NCBI RefSeq assembly: GCF_003945595.2
Contig: NW_024104443.1
Span: 1,922,001-1,986,000, forward strand
From: Pipra filicauda
Taxonomy: Eukaryota > Chordata > Aves > Passeriformes > Pipridae
DNA: 64,000 bases
Direction of reading: 5' to 3'
The position numbers were made by a program, and so were the translations under genes. The notes below the pieces were generated by a model that was given only the letters and a program-made list of their open reading frames with translations, had not been told where the DNA came from and made no database searches. Below, piece after piece: positions 34,800 to 46,990 of this stretch (within the stretch, counting starts at the first letter, position 1; the number at the start of each line of letters is the position of its first letter).

Positions 34800-35699
34800 A
34801 ATGCAGCCATGAAAAAAGTAGTCACTTTTAGCTATCATTTCTCCTTCCCTGTGCTTGTCAAAGAGAAAGGATTTCAGTTAGAAAATCTGTGCAGGGAGCT
34901 TTTAAGAACACACCTTGTTTATACTAATGTCTTCCAGTCAATACTGACTCTCATATGTGCTGTTTGTCTGTCAGCCTCAGACTAACTGGACATCAGCTCT
35001 ATGTCAGGCCATCAGTATTTCCATCAATAAAGGCATACTCATTTCCACAAGGCAATTATATTGTTGTATTTCATGCCTGTTTTAGGAGCAGTAAATGGGA
35101 AAATCTAATTAGATGCAATGACAAAATATCTCTGCAGAAAGGAAGTTGATACACTTGAAACTGCATCTCAATACAGTGTGCAGAAAATGGAATTGTTTGT
35201 AAGAAATAAGTAGTCTGGTTTACTGGGTAGTCTATGATTGTGTAAAATGATTCATGACCAAGACACATAGACACAGACTGTGGATTTCAAAGAGTAATGT
35301 TCTTATTTATATTCATTTTAGGTTCACAGATATTCTAGGAATAATCTTAGGTCTGTTTGTTACTCCGTGAATTTTTTCAGACAACTATGGGAGTTAAGGC
35401 ACCCATTCTCAGCACCATATGCAGGGTGGCTTTCTTCCCATTTGTTTTTGTATCTTACCCAGCCCTAGCATTTAGCGGCCTGTGTTTGGCAGCATACTGT
35501 GGTTCATCTACTTGACCCTAGCAGTAGCTTCAAGCAAAACTTTTGTTTAATTACATGAACTCTCTGCATTATAAATGCAAACTGCCTGCACTAATTTTAT
35601 AAGTTGAAAAGTTTTGTATAAGAGTAATATATTTGTACTTTTTCTTTTTTTCAATATTGGAAGACATTTAAAATTCTAAAAACAACCTGATATTTTCAC

Positions 35700-35832
35700 A
35701 GAAATTTCACAGAATCACACACAACCATACTCTTTCAGAATCACAGTCCGCAACCTCTCTGGGCAGTCTGTTTCAGTGCACAGTCACCCACACAGTAAAA
35801 AGGTTCTTCCTCATATTCATTTTGATGAAATA
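35700..35832 (-). mobile_element. Decayed CR1 3' end, minus strand
   Basis: The plus strand shows ACAGAATCACA, then CTCTCTGGGCAGTCTGTTTC, then CACAGTAAAAAGGTTCTTCC, the reverse complement of the CR1 block around CTGGAACAGGCTGCC and its upstream part. Text between the terminus and this block is mostly missing. Older and shorter than the other copies. Confidence 0.6.
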
Positions 35833-37389
35833 ATTTTTTATGTACTGCACGTAAAATAAAGACATTTTTCAATGATCAACAACGAGGTGGATTTTTTTTT
35901 GCCTATGTTATGGTTTTCGTATTGATTTTTAACAACAGAATTTGTGGATAACTTGATCACTAGTGATAAATGTATTATCAGTGTCTATGTTAATTTTATT
36001 ATGTGGACATTCAAACCAGAAGAGGGCAATGTTAGCCTCATTACCAAGACTAAATTATGTTTAACTTCACGGGAATAGCTCTTTTCTTTCCCTTAAACAT
36101 TATGTGAATTATGCACCTTTGGGACCAGTCCTGCTTTTATGTAGATGTTTGACTTAATCTACTGAAGTGCGTAGATTTACATGTTGAAATGTGAGCTACT
36201 GGTAGGAATGGATTTAACTATGAAGAGCAGATTTGAATTGTAATAGAATATCACAACAACTTTAAAGACGATGATTTGCAGTGCATGTGAGCTCTTGTAC
36301 AAATGAAACACTGCTCCTCAGAAAACACAAATCAGGTGTGTATATACTTAGGTTTAATAGTTTTAAACCTGACAGTGAAAAGGTAGCCTTATTAAACAAA
36401 AAAAGAGATTAACCACTGTTTTTGGTGGAATCAGGTTTCTACCTAAGTTCTATGTTCAAAATGAGATCTTCAGTGGCATTAATTTTCTTTGTAGATGTCT
36501 AGTTTATATACATGCAAATATAGGAGCACAGTAATCTACAATACTCTATTCTCCTCAGCTGATTGCCCAAGACTCATCTACTCATCTATTTTCATGTTTT
36601 TTTCTCATTCTGATACAAAGAATGTTGGATATTCTCTGAAAAATGGAAGTTATGCCAACAAGACATCACACATCCTTCCAGGCTGTAAATGCCTAAGCTG
36701 AGTGAGTAGAAAGCACAGGATGAATGATGGTAAATATCTACATGCTTATGGAATTCAGGGAGCCCAGGTCTGTGGGATGACCACCTCAATAGCTGCCTAT
36801 ATTTCTAACTTTTTTGGGGGCCTCATGGTGAAGTAAAAGAAGAGACCTGACCAGTCTGAGAGACTTTCTGTTCGTGCACATGCCATAGGTGATGCCAGAG
36901 GGAGAAAAAAAAGTACTCCTCTGGAAGGTAAAATTGTTAACAAATGCCATCAGTCAGTTTGAACTACAGCCTTCAAGATCACAGCTATGAATTTAGGTCC
37001 TTCACAGCGAGCTCAAAGCAGCTCTGCATGTTAAGTACTCTCAGAGTTCAGAACGTAAAGACACATTACAGAGAGGGTGTCAAAACCGAGTCTAGAGATG
37101 TGCATCTACAGCAGTTACATCTCTAAAGCTTTTCTAGCTTTGGTAGTCACTACTCCACCCTTTACTCTAATGATGAGAAGCTGCATGTTTGTGCCTGGCT
37201 GATTGAGCTGACATATCTGACAATCAACTTAACATTTGCCTTTTCTGAGTCTAGACTGTGATAGAAAAAAAAGGGTTCTGTCCACCCTTCAAAACTACAG
37301 ATGAATTACCAAAAAGGCAACTGGTTCAACCATCTGTTTGTAACAATTGCTTTATCTTGCTTATGTGAATTTAAATCTTCCTTTTACTC
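35833..37389. other. Unique AT-rich sequence
   Basis: No gene or repeat family recognised. A sequence at 36016-36028 (CCAGAAGAGGGCA) matches the CTCF core consensus at all but one position; on its own this is weak evidence. Confidence 0.45.
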
Positions 37390-38409
37390 CTGGAAAAGCT
37401 GGTAGCCCATGGCTTGGACAAGTATACCCTCTCCTGGATTAGGAGCTGGCTGGAGGGTCGGGCCCAGAGAGTGCTGGTGAATGGAGCTGCATCCAGCTGG
37501 CAGCCGGTCACCAGTGGTGTTCCCCAGGGGTCTGTGTTGGGTCCAGTCCTGTTTAATATCTTTATTGATGATTTAGATGAGGGGATTGAGTCCATCATCA
37601 GCAAATTTGCTGATGACACCAAACTGGGAGGGAGTGTCGACCTGCTGGAAGGCAGGAGGGCTCTGCAGAGGGATCTGGATAGACTTGAGAGATGGGCTGA
37701 TTCCAATGGGATGAAGTTCAATAAAGCCAAGTGCCGGGTCCTGCACTTTGGCCACAACAACCCCCTGCAGCGCTACAGGCTGGGCACAGAGTGGCTGGAA
37801 AGCAGCCAGGCAGAAAGGGACCTGGGGGTACTAATTGACAGGAAGCTCAACATGAGCCAACAGTGTGCCCAGGTGGCCAAGAAGGCCAATGGGATCTTGT
37901 CCTGTATCAAAAATAGCGTGGCCAGCAGGAGCAGGGAAGTGATCCTTCCCCTGTACTCTGCGTTGGTGAGGCCACACCTTGAGTATTGTGTTCAGTTCTG
38001 GGCCCCTCAGTTCAGAAAGGATATTGAGGTGCTGGAGCGGGTCCAGAGAAGAGCAACAAGGCTGGTGAAGGGACTGGAGCATAAGTCCTATGGGGAGAGG
38101 CTGATGGAGCTGGGGTTGTTTAGCCTGGAGAAGAGGAGGCTCAGAGGTGACCTCATCACCGTCTATAACTACCTGAAGGGAAGTTCTAGCCAGGTGGGGG
38201 TTGGTCTCTTCCCTCAGGCACTCAGCAATAGGACAAGGGGGCACGGGCTTAAGCTCCGCCAGGGGAAATTTAAGTTGGATATCAGGAGAAAATTCTTTAC
38301 AGAGAGAGTGATCAGGCATTGGAATGGGCTGCCCAGAGAGGTGGTGGATTCACCATCCCTGGAGATTTTTAAGCGCAGATTGGACGTGGCACTGAGTGCC
38401 ATGATCTAG
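37390..38409 (+). CDS. CR1 ORF2 partial: reverse transcriptase C-terminal part
   Basis: About 339 codons are open without a stop. They encode the C-terminal part of CR1 ORF2, the enzyme that copies element RNA into DNA at the target site. Visible motifs in order: [15 protein letters not shown], then [20 protein letters not shown] (fingers/palm), then FADDTKLGG at 37606-37632, where FADD carries the two catalytic aspartates. Next come the thumb region with [14 protein letters not shown] and the CR1 C-terminal segment with [20 protein letters not shown] and [15 protein letters not shown]. The endonuclease and the first reverse transcriptase blocks are absent, so it cannot mobilise itself. The first in-frame TTG (37414) and the ATG at 37409, which is out of frame, are not real starts; the frame opens because of truncation. 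It is a fragment without a proper start, probably untranslated. Confidence 0.9.
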   Translation: MEKLVAHGLDKYTLSWIRSWLEGRAQRVLVNGAASSWQPVTSGVPQGSVLGPVLFNIFIDDLDEGIESIISKFADDTKLGGSVDLLEGRRALQRDLDRLERWADSNGMKFNKAKCRVLHFGHNNPLQRYRLGTEWLESSQAERDLGVLIDRKLNMSQQCAQVAKKANGILSCIKNSVASRSREVILPLYSALVRPHLEYCVQFWAPQFRKDIEVLERVQRRATRLVKGLEHKSYGERLMELGLFSLEKRRLRGDLITVYNYLKGSSSQVGVGLFPQALSNRTRGHGLKLRQGKFKLDIRRKFFTERVIRHWNGLPREVVDSPSLEIFKRRLDVALSAMI

Positions 38410-38496
38410 TAAATGGACTGGATTTGGACCAAGGGTTGGACTTGATGATCTCGGAGGTCTTTTCCAACCCAATCGATTCTATGATTCTATGATTCT
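37390..38496 (+). mobile_element. Well-preserved 5'-truncated CR1 LINE
   Basis: A 1.1-kb CR1 copy in plus orientation. It starts inside ORF2 at about 37390 (coding for [16 protein letters not shown]), runs through the second half of the reverse transcriptase and the C-terminal region to a TAG at 38407-38409, and continues through the complete short 3' UTR (GGACTTGATGATCTCGGAGG) to a terminus with two full ATTCTATG octamers and a final ATTCT at 38491-38496. CR1 moves by target-primed reverse transcription and commonly leaves such 5'-truncated copies with little or no target duplication; I see none here. The intact frame and clean terminus mark it as the youngest CR1 in the window. The copy near 20.8 kb is of the same type. 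Confidence 0.95.
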
Positions 38497-41164
38497 TTTC
38501 CGTAAACACTCTGCTTGTGCTAATAGTTCTGTCTGTAAGCAATGAGCATATTTCTGCCCCAGTACCCACTTTTAGAATGTCAGGACAGAGTCTTAATTCA
38601 CTTATATGAAATACATTGTGCAAGATGTGTAGTTGCACCACAATTAATACCTGCCAGGAACATAGAGCACATAGGCAGGGCTGTCTGAGTGATTTCAGAT
38701 GCCAAATCTAGCAAGCCCCTCCTAAACAACCTTTTGAAAAACATAGATAAAAGCTGACCTTTTGGTGAGGAAAACACTAGTGAATTAAGTATACTCAAAG
38801 ATTCTTCCCATCCTGCCTCAAACAGTCTTTTTTTCCTATCAGATTTAGGTTGACACTAAATAAAACCCATACAATGTGAAAGCTGCCACATGGTCAATAT
38901 TCTAATTCCTGCCTTCAAACTATTGTTTTTTCTCATGTATCTTTGTCATTCCATGCCCCTCCTATTTCACATTACTCTTTAATCCCTGTCTCATATTATC
39001 ACTTCACTGAGATAGAATAGCCACCAAGAATTTTAATCCTTAAGAATACATGATGGAGACCCTAACCCCATCACACAATGACATGTAATGTATTAAAATC
39101 TTATGACTGAAATCAGAATTCAGTTAAGTGGGCACAGAAAGCTTTGACAGAATGAATTAAGCAAACAAAATCTTTTTTCATTTGCATATAATGGAGTTGA
39201 AATAATCATTGATAAAGCCATTCAGTATGATAGATAATTATTTTATAAATTATAAATTATTATATAATTAGCACTAAAATAAAATATGATGCAAATGTCT
39301 ACAGGGTGTCTCCCACAAGACAAGTTTGAATAATTATATGAGCATAGAAGAGTGTAAATGAAAGACACTTTTTTCCCCTCACTGAGATTATATATTGTTT
39401 GATGATTTAAGAAATCTGTGGAAATGCCCCATTTGGTTAAAAGCATTTAATCTTTCATCTTCCACTCATTTTTTCACTGATTAGTGACTCCATAATCGAC
39501 TCACAACTTAACTGACATGAAACTGGGACTCACACTTCAGCAAAACAGTTTGTTTATTTATAATCTTGAGCAGCTGTAAAAGGGGTATTAGCAAGTTCTT
39601 CATCCTTTTATATCATGCAATAGGACCTCAAAGAGTCTTAGGGAGAGTTTTCCTCAAGCTAGTGGAGAAGTTCTGTCAATTTCAGTTCCAATACTGCTTC
39701 AAAGGTGCACAGTTTAGTTGCAGCTTCTGTGTTTGGTGCTTCTACTGGCAGAAGGATGCTGTGATTAGGTTTGCTTGGAAACTGCAACTAAGCATTGTAA
39801 CTGATGCCAGTTTGTACTCTCCTAAAACTTCTGGGCTTTTTTTTTCTTTCTTTGTCCTTTTTTTTTTTTTTTTAATTTATTTTCTTTTTGAGTTCTTGTG
39901 GCTGATGAATATTTTTCTACTTTTATTCCTCTTTTTCTTGATTAGGGGCAGTACAATTAACATTTTTTTTTGAGAAGATATTTCTAAATATATCCAGACA
40001 GAAATGCTTTTTAAGAAAATAAACATGAAAAAATGGGAAAAACTCAGAGAAAAATAGTGAAACTTTTTTAATGTCTGTCAGCATGACTTCAAGTAACCTT
40101 TGATTAAGATATCTTCTCAAGGTGACAAATGTATTGTTGTCTTCTATTTAACTAAAGACACGGTGTGCAAAGATTAGCTTGGAACTCATTACAAATACCC
40201 AGAAATCCTCTTCAGATGGTGTAATACACATATATACAGACACTTCAATTTGCTCCTAATATATCTGTAGCTTAGTGTAACATAAATACTCATTTTGTGT
40301 TCTTCTGAGATTGTTCCTCTGTTGGAGGTGCACAGCAGAGCAAATGCTTCTCTGGATTTTTCATAGCACCATCAGTGACGGTCGCTGTGGGCAAATGTGG
40401 CATAATCATGGATCTTACATCAGACAAATGTTAACGTGGGAAAATTATTGTCATGTCTTTTACAGTACTTGGACAAATCAAGAGATATTTTGCTGCAGTT
40501 AAACCATTCTTAGTACCAAATGCTAAATTGTGTTCTCAGAAGAAATGGGGAAAACTATGCCATGATATAGGGAGAATTAAAGATTTAAATGGACACTTAA
40601 ATGACACAGTTTCAAAATATTTCTGCAACTGTTTTGCAGAAAAGGTAGCTGCAGTATCAAAATTGACTTCTGTTGCTAGTAGTGATGGCAACAGTCAAGG
40701 AGTTTTGTGATCAGTCAAGAGATTGATACCTTGGAAAATTCCAATCCATTGAAACACAAATTTCTTTTTGGGTATGTACCCATTTCAAAAAGCTTTCAGT
40801 GGAAATACTTGAAATCTTTAGTCAAACTAAAGAACATTGGATGCTACAAAAGAAACAACAGTGTAGTTAAATCTAGTTAAATCTTTGTTCTGTCTAATTC
40901 AGAGCAGGGAACTGTACCTTCTTATACCATTATTAAAAGTGAGAGCTTTGGCAACTGGATTGTTACATCACTTGTGGTGAATCTCCCTTTTAGTTTCAGC
41001 AGTTTCCTAAAAGTGTTGCTTCTGTTCTGGTAATTAACCACTGTTTTTGACATGATATCCTCCTGATAAGGCAATTTTTTTTACTTTACTCTAAAGTAGG
41101 CATGCATATCAAATCTTATTTCTCCCCAGGGAGAGAGGTGAGTCGAAGGTTGGTTAAATGCATG
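38497..41164. other. Unique sequence with a T-rich tract
   Basis: No gene recognised. A T-rich stretch with runs of 8 and 16 T lies at about 39838-39890 and generates phenylalanine-rich translations. Text at 40440-40730 has an open frame of 85 codons with faint LINE-like character, but I could not confirm a motif. Confidence 0.45.
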
Positions 41165-41570
41165 AATCCCTTTGCTGAGGAGGGGGCCTGAGGCCCTGAG
41201 GGAAGCTTCAGCCCACGGAGAGACCATGATGGAACAGGATCCTGGCAGGAGTCATGTTCTGTGTAGACGAGCCCACATAGGAACAGAATTTCTGGTAGCA
41301 GGTGTGGCCTGCCAGGGACTCACACTGGAGCAGTCTGTATGGACAGATGGACAGATGTATGGACAGCCTGATGGACTCTACACCTTGAAGATGATCCACA
41401 TTGGGTGGATCCCATGAGTGACATCCCATGCTGGAGCTGTGTAGGTCTTCTCTGCAAAGAATTAGGGAGGGCTGAGAGAAGTGCGGAGGTATTTTTGTCC
41501 TTGTGAGGAACCTGTGAGTTATCTGTAATGGGTGCATTAGGCCTGGAGAACATGTGGGTTTCCCCCTTGA
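41165..41570 (+). mobile_element. Decayed LTR fragment of the GGCTGCAG-repeat family
   Basis: Text such as CTTCAGCCCACGGAGAGACC, GGATCCTGGCAGGAGTCATG, CAGGGACTCACACTGGAGCA and GACATCCCATGCTGGAGC resembles, in the opposite orientation, the internal tandem units of the LTR at 56140-57185. Termini are not identifiable and divergence is high. Open frames of 80-110 codons across it on both strands reflect the LTR's unusual composition, not a gene. Confidence 0.5.
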
Positions 41571-44500
41571 GTTAATGTGTCTCCAGCAAAGTTCTCTTTC
41601 CCATTGAGTTGACTGTTTGATTTAGTTGTGTACCTGATTTAATCTTCTGGGATTCCTCATCTGTCTTTCAATTCTCCACCATGAACTCAAAATTCAAGAA
41701 GTTCCTGACCTCTGGAATGCATCTAGCTATCTTATGGTCCTGGATCCAGCAAATACTATGCCCACCATATTTCTTGTACAACTTTACTGGTGTGCCAGGC
41801 AGCATGCACAGGGAGATGCACATTATAATCTAAATCACATAATAATGCTTTTTTTCCCTGTGGACTGCCTGGAATTATGTCCTAAAAGGGCCAAATGTGT
41901 GTCTGTACAATGATAGTATACACTATAGCGACCCTTCTGAAAGGGCTCAGTCTCTTTCTGCAGGACAATCAATGAATGTATTTATTCACAAACACTCAAG
42001 TTTTATCAAAGTTAGGACATACATTTATGTTTGGCAAGGGTTCTTTCTAGGAGATGGCCTGGAGATAAAGTTAGGCCTGGTATTTTCAGTGTTTGAATAA
42101 TAAGACATCTGGATTAAAAAGGCGGTAATATGTATTGTATTGTACAGCCCTCTGTTGAAAAAATATTTTGATTACTGCTTAGAAATTATTGTACTAGCAA
42201 CATGTCCCTTGTGGATGTAGTCTTCACACCACTGCTAGCTCCTTAACGTTCTCTTTCCCGCATTTAAGTCAGGCAGCTCATGCAAAAACATGAAAATGTT
42301 CCACCTCGTACCAGAAGTCTACAATCTGATGATGTCAGCAGAACTTTGAAATTTCTCTTGTGCTGCATATGGAGCAATGCAATTTTGAGTATGACAGAAA
42401 AGATCTGAACCAAGTGTTGGGTATCTGATTGATGTTAAATCAAAGCAGGAAGTGAGAGGTAATCTTAACATCATGTGTATACATCTTTCCCAAGTAATGG
42501 TCATAGTTAGAGCTCCTACATTTTGCAGTTGCAATATGAAGAAAATTCCCATTTCCAAGCACAGTGTTAGTGATGGGGTAGTTGGGTTTTCATTCTGGAA
42601 GCAACTGCCTACAGCTTTTATGACCCTGAGTTTGTGTCTCATACACATCTGAAATTCCGTCTTTTGGTCTTCTAAGGAGATATGTGAACTAGCAGGCTTA
42701 AACGTATTTTGTCACCACAGAAGGAAGCAATAAGTAAGAAAGATTACGGCATTGTCACTGCAGAGTACTGCAGAAAAGCAGAGATCTGTTTTCAGTCTGT
42801 TCTCTTAAAAGATCTTGAAAAGACATTGGTAAATGTAGAATGATTTAGTTAACATTAATTAGCTTTATGTATTAAGTTGAGGCAAATTAAATTTTTCTGC
42901 ATCTGTGTTTCTACACTACCTCTCATTTGTGTAATCTTTGCCTGACTGGACCTTTCAGGTTCTGGGATATAGTAGTGGTAATGATATAAATAATGCAAAT
43001 GTCATGTTAACAGTGTTAAATTGTTATGTTTAAACTGTTCAGAAGAAATGAAACATGAAAAGATGTCATCTATTCAGTTTTCTTTCCCAAACCCCGCTGT
43101 CCACTGCAAGGCATTTTGTTTAAATAAGTTCAAATATATGAGACAATTTTCTGAATTTAAACTACTACTTTTGGACCTTTTTATGAGTTTGTATTTTTGT
43201 CCCTTTTGAAACTATAGATCTGTACCACATTGTGCTGTGTTTTAAAATGAATTTAAAAAAATGTTTTCCAGAAGGGGCTCTGGGATGAAAAGCAAAAGAT
43301 AAACCTTCAAAGCTTAACTGTACAGGACAGTGTTAATTTCTATAACTCTTTCCCTGTTTCCATGATAAATGATAACACCTAACACAATAGCAACAAAAGA
43401 TTACCCAAAATTCCTGCTTTGTTTTTGTGTTGATTGGAAGAAAATTGGTCATTAATACTCAGTGTTCCATTGGACATGTTCCTAACTGTAGAATCTCTAG
43501 GGAAAATTATAGAGTAGAAAGAATAATTGTTTTAAATGCTCACGTCTCAGAGCCTGAAAGAATGTTAGGCCATTTGGGATTATTAAATCTCTTTGTGGGC
43601 TAGCAGTCCTGATGTTCCTAAGTACTTATTTTTAATAAGAAGAACTTCTATGGTACAGCTGGACATGAAGAAGAAAAAAGACTTTCAAGTTCTAAACAAT
43701 CCAATATTTCTTGTGATTTTATGAATATTTTTTCATGTGTGTGATATTTGATGTAGCTCCACCACTTGAAAAACAGTAGCATGAGTGGGTTTTATAATAA
43801 ATCTTCTTCCATTACTGGGGCTAGAAGTGTTTTATAAAACGATATTATTGTAGCTGATTAAAGTATGTTAGGGATCATACTAAGGATAGAAAAGACATCT
43901 TACAAATTTTCACACATTTTATTCTGTGAAGGATTCATAATGACTATCTCTTTGATGATGAAATTACTGCTTTATATCAAGTTTGTCACTATGCTACAGG
44001 ATTTGATGGGTTTTGGACATGTAGGTTGTCTCTTTGAGACTAATATTAGGTATTGGTGAGCTACTTTTTGTTCACCAAGTAGAATTAATATTCTGAGAAG
44101 GAGGCATTTATTTCAGTATATTTTGCTTTTCACTGTGACTCTTTTAGTGTTAGGGTGGAAGTCTCTAATATCATCCAGAGTAATCAGAAAACCAGCTTTA
44201 GTTCCTGAAGTATGGTGCATCAGATCTTTACTGCTGCTGTACCCTGACCCTCTAGAATTTCATCTCCATCCTTGCAGCGAAGAGTGCTGCTTTCTTCCCC
44301 TGCCCTTCCCCCTCCTTTAAACGTTTTCTGACAGTCCTGAACCCCAATTTCTTGAAGGAGCAACTTCACCATTTATGTATACTTACTGTGCTGTAGCTGT
44401 TAAAATTCCCTTCTTCCTGAAAGGAACAGCCTTACTAATTCAGTCATGCAACACATCTTTACTTCTTGTCTCTTATGTCACTGCCCAGAAGACATCGACT

Positions 44501-44774
44501 CAACCAGCCGTTAATGCACAAATGGTTCTCCAAGCATGTGAACTGCATTATGTATGCTTATTTTAGAGAATATACTGAATATGCTCCCATCTTCCTGTGT
44601 AACCCCTCTATAATTTATTTCTACTGCAAAATGTTATCCATCCTTCTGTAAAAACATAGAATACTGCTCAGTGTTCACCTATTTAGAATACTGCTGATGC
44701 CAGAGATGGAGACATAGTAGAATATTTTAATGACTACAGTAGGTTTATCTTTCTAAGTATTTCTTTATTGGACC
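41571..44774. other. Unique AT-rich sequence
   Basis: No gene or repeat family recognised in about 3.2 kb. Open frames are at most about 110 codons (minus strand, 42319-42648) and lack motifs. Confidence 0.45.
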
Positions 44775-45194
44775 ATTATGAGGAGCGGTTGAGGAAGTTG
44801 TACTTGTTTAGTCTGGGGAAAAGAAGGCTCAGGGTGGATGTTATCTCTCTCTATAGCTACTTGAAAGGAGATTGTAGCAAGGTGGGGGTTGGTCTCTGCT
44901 CCTAGATAAAAAACAATAGGACACAAGGAAAGCATGCCAAGTTGTGCAAGGGGAGGTTTAGATTGGTTATTAAGAAAAAATTCTTCACTAAAATGCTTGT
45001 AAAACCCTGGATCAGGCTCTCTGTGGAAGTGATGGAGACATCATCCCTGGAGACACTTAAAAGATACGTAGATGTGGCACTTAGGGACATGGTTTAGTGT
45101 TGGAATTGGCACTGCTGGGTTAACAGTTGGAGCTGGTAATCTCAAAGATCTTTTCCAACCTAAATCAATCTGTGATTCTATGATTCTATGATTT
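44775..45194 (+). mobile_element. CR1 LINE 3' end, plus strand
   Basis: Begins around GAGGAGCGGTTGAGGAAGTT, passes the CR1 blocks TTTAGTCTGGGGAAAAGAAG and GGTGGGGGTTGGTCTCTGCT, then AACCCTGGATCAGGCTCT, the UTR text ACTGCTGGGTTAACAGTTGG, and ends in repeated octamers (GATTCTATGATTCTATGATT). The coding part has stops. Same subtype as the copies at 13.96 and 27.13 kb, and the longest of the three. Confidence 0.9.
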
Positions 45195-46714
45195 TCATAG
45201 TAATGGAGAAATCTGAAGTTATAGGATGCATATTATGATTTTTGATGCCAGTACTGAATGTATTTTAGCCTTTGGACCCTGTAGTCCCAAAGACCTACCT
45301 TTGTTTCCTCACCTGGACCCTCCCCATTTTCAGGCCTATATGATGGGTTTCCCTACAATGTCTTTCTGGACAAATCCATTCTGCTACTTCCTGATGTTCC
45401 TGTCCCTGACCAGTCCTGTTCAGCCTGCCTAGTTCAGAAGAAAGAGTCTTCAGCAGATTCAGCGCAGGCACCTCTTACTTTTGTCATATTTCTTCTATGC
45501 TTTGATTTTGTTCCCTGCTGTTTAACAGCCTTTCCCTGAATGTTGAGCAACCACTCAACACTTGCTTTCCTTTTACTCCAGTAACTGTAACACTTTGTGG
45601 CCCACGTTCATCTATCTATCTATCACTTGTGCCTGAAGATTAGCTCTCAGAAATAGGCTTTCTGACAAACTATAGTGCAAAATCAACTTCTTTTGAGAAT
45701 TCTTATAGCCATTTTCTTAGCAGACAGGGAAAAAGTATGAAAGAATTACTTCAGAATTAAATCAGAACCAGAAAAGTCATTTAGCTGCCTCCTGCCAATA
45801 CGCTCTAGTGTATTCTTGATCTTAACTGCCTTCTCACATCTATTTGGAAAAGATTCAAGTGACAAAACTCTTATTACTTCCCTTGGGGTGAAGGGGTTTA
45901 ATTGATCTCATGGTGAGAAAATTACTTAGAGTGCAGGAAGTAGTTCTTAAGAATATGTCCTGGTAACCAATACAGATTTGCATAAAATCTCATTAAGAAG
46001 ACAAAGTTGCTTAACGTACTTTTCGAAGATTCAGTAGCCAAGTTAGCTCTTGGTTGCATATTCACCAGGAGCTGAAAGCTAGCACGTGAACTGATCTGTT
46101 TCTGTTCTCTTGTGCAGTCTCTAATAAATGCTATCTAAACCTTCAATTAAAACATTCACTTTTGCAGGAGAGCAGTGGTACCATGTTGTCAGAGGTGTAT
46201 ATCCTTCCATTTAAATCTCCAGCAGGGACTAGCCAGCTGCATATTGCTAGATTTAGAACTGAAGTAGGCTCGTGTAAGAGTCTATAAATAAAAAGCTGTA
46301 TCCCACTTAAGACACTGTGACATCAGATTCAATCCTTTATATAAAACTCTTATGGAATTTCGTGGGGATAAGGCCATGGGAAGCAAACCAGTCTCAGCTG
46401 AAATTTAACTCAATGCAATGTATTGCAGTTTATCAACATATACTTCTAGTCACTGATTCAGGTTTTGAGAAAAAACAAGCAAACAAACAATAAGAAAACC
46501 TCTAATCCATTAAAAAGACACTTAAGCAGACAGTTTTCCTCTCTCTTTCCCAGGCTTATCTTCAGTCACAACTCCTCTCTTCCGTTCTTAATATCACCTT
46601 ACCCTTATTTTTTAACTGTTTGTTACATTTACCCATCCCAATTGCTTTGGTTTAGCAATGAGCAGCCTGGGGAGCTGGAGTCACCTGTGTAGTGGTGTTT
46701 GTGATGCTCCTTAC
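45195..46714. other. Unique sequence with a short ATCT repeat
   Basis: No gene recognised. A small ATCT microsatellite of about four units lies at 45610-45625. Confidence 0.45.
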
Positions 46715-46990
46715 TTCCTACTCATTTTCCTCTGTGCCAGAAAGGATCTTCCATGGGCTGCAGTTTCTCTGTGGGTGTTCCTGTCCTGGCATGGGCTGTG
46801 CTGGGCTGCAAACCTTCAGGAATATTGCTGAGTAGTGCTCCTGTCCTGGAGTGCCTCCTTTCAAATGTATCTCCAGTTCTGATCCCAGCAATGTTTCCTT
46901 TCATGTGCCTCATGCCCTAGTTTTCCCCCCTCGCAGCTCCACCTGTGACTGGCGCTGGCCAGTTTCTAGCCACATCCCAGGCAGAGTACC
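46715..46990 (-). mobile_element. Possible decayed LTR fragment
   Basis: The plus strand reads ATCTTCCATGGGCTGCAG, GGCATGGGCTGTGCTGGGCT and GTCCTGGAGTGCCTCC. This resembles the repeated CCATGGGCTGCAG units and the CTTGGAGCACCTCC phrase of the LTR at 56140-57185 in the same orientation. No termini are visible. It could be chance similarity in a G+C-rich patch. Confidence 0.4.

Larger units (their letters stand above)
27471..35699. other. Long AT-rich unique stretch
   Basis: No gene recognised in about 8.2 kb. The longest open frame is 113 codons on the minus strand at 32125-32466 and has no motif I know. Small structured features inside it are listed separately: an inverted repeat near 28.2 kb, a polypurine tract near 29.5 kb, a hairpin near 31.3 kb, a TATG repeat near 32.1 kb and a telomere-like patch near 34.8 kb. 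At 33804-33850 a short sequence (AAATTTCTGTG) is repeated with small variations. Confidence 0.5.

Noticed and set aside
39566..39973. 135-codon phenylalanine-rich frame resembling membrane segments
   Set aside because: The hydrophobic part is a T-rich tract; such translations are automatic from poly-T.
40440..40730. Possible ancient LINE coding segment
   Set aside because: Faint resemblance only; no reverse transcriptase or endonuclease motif could be identified in any frame.
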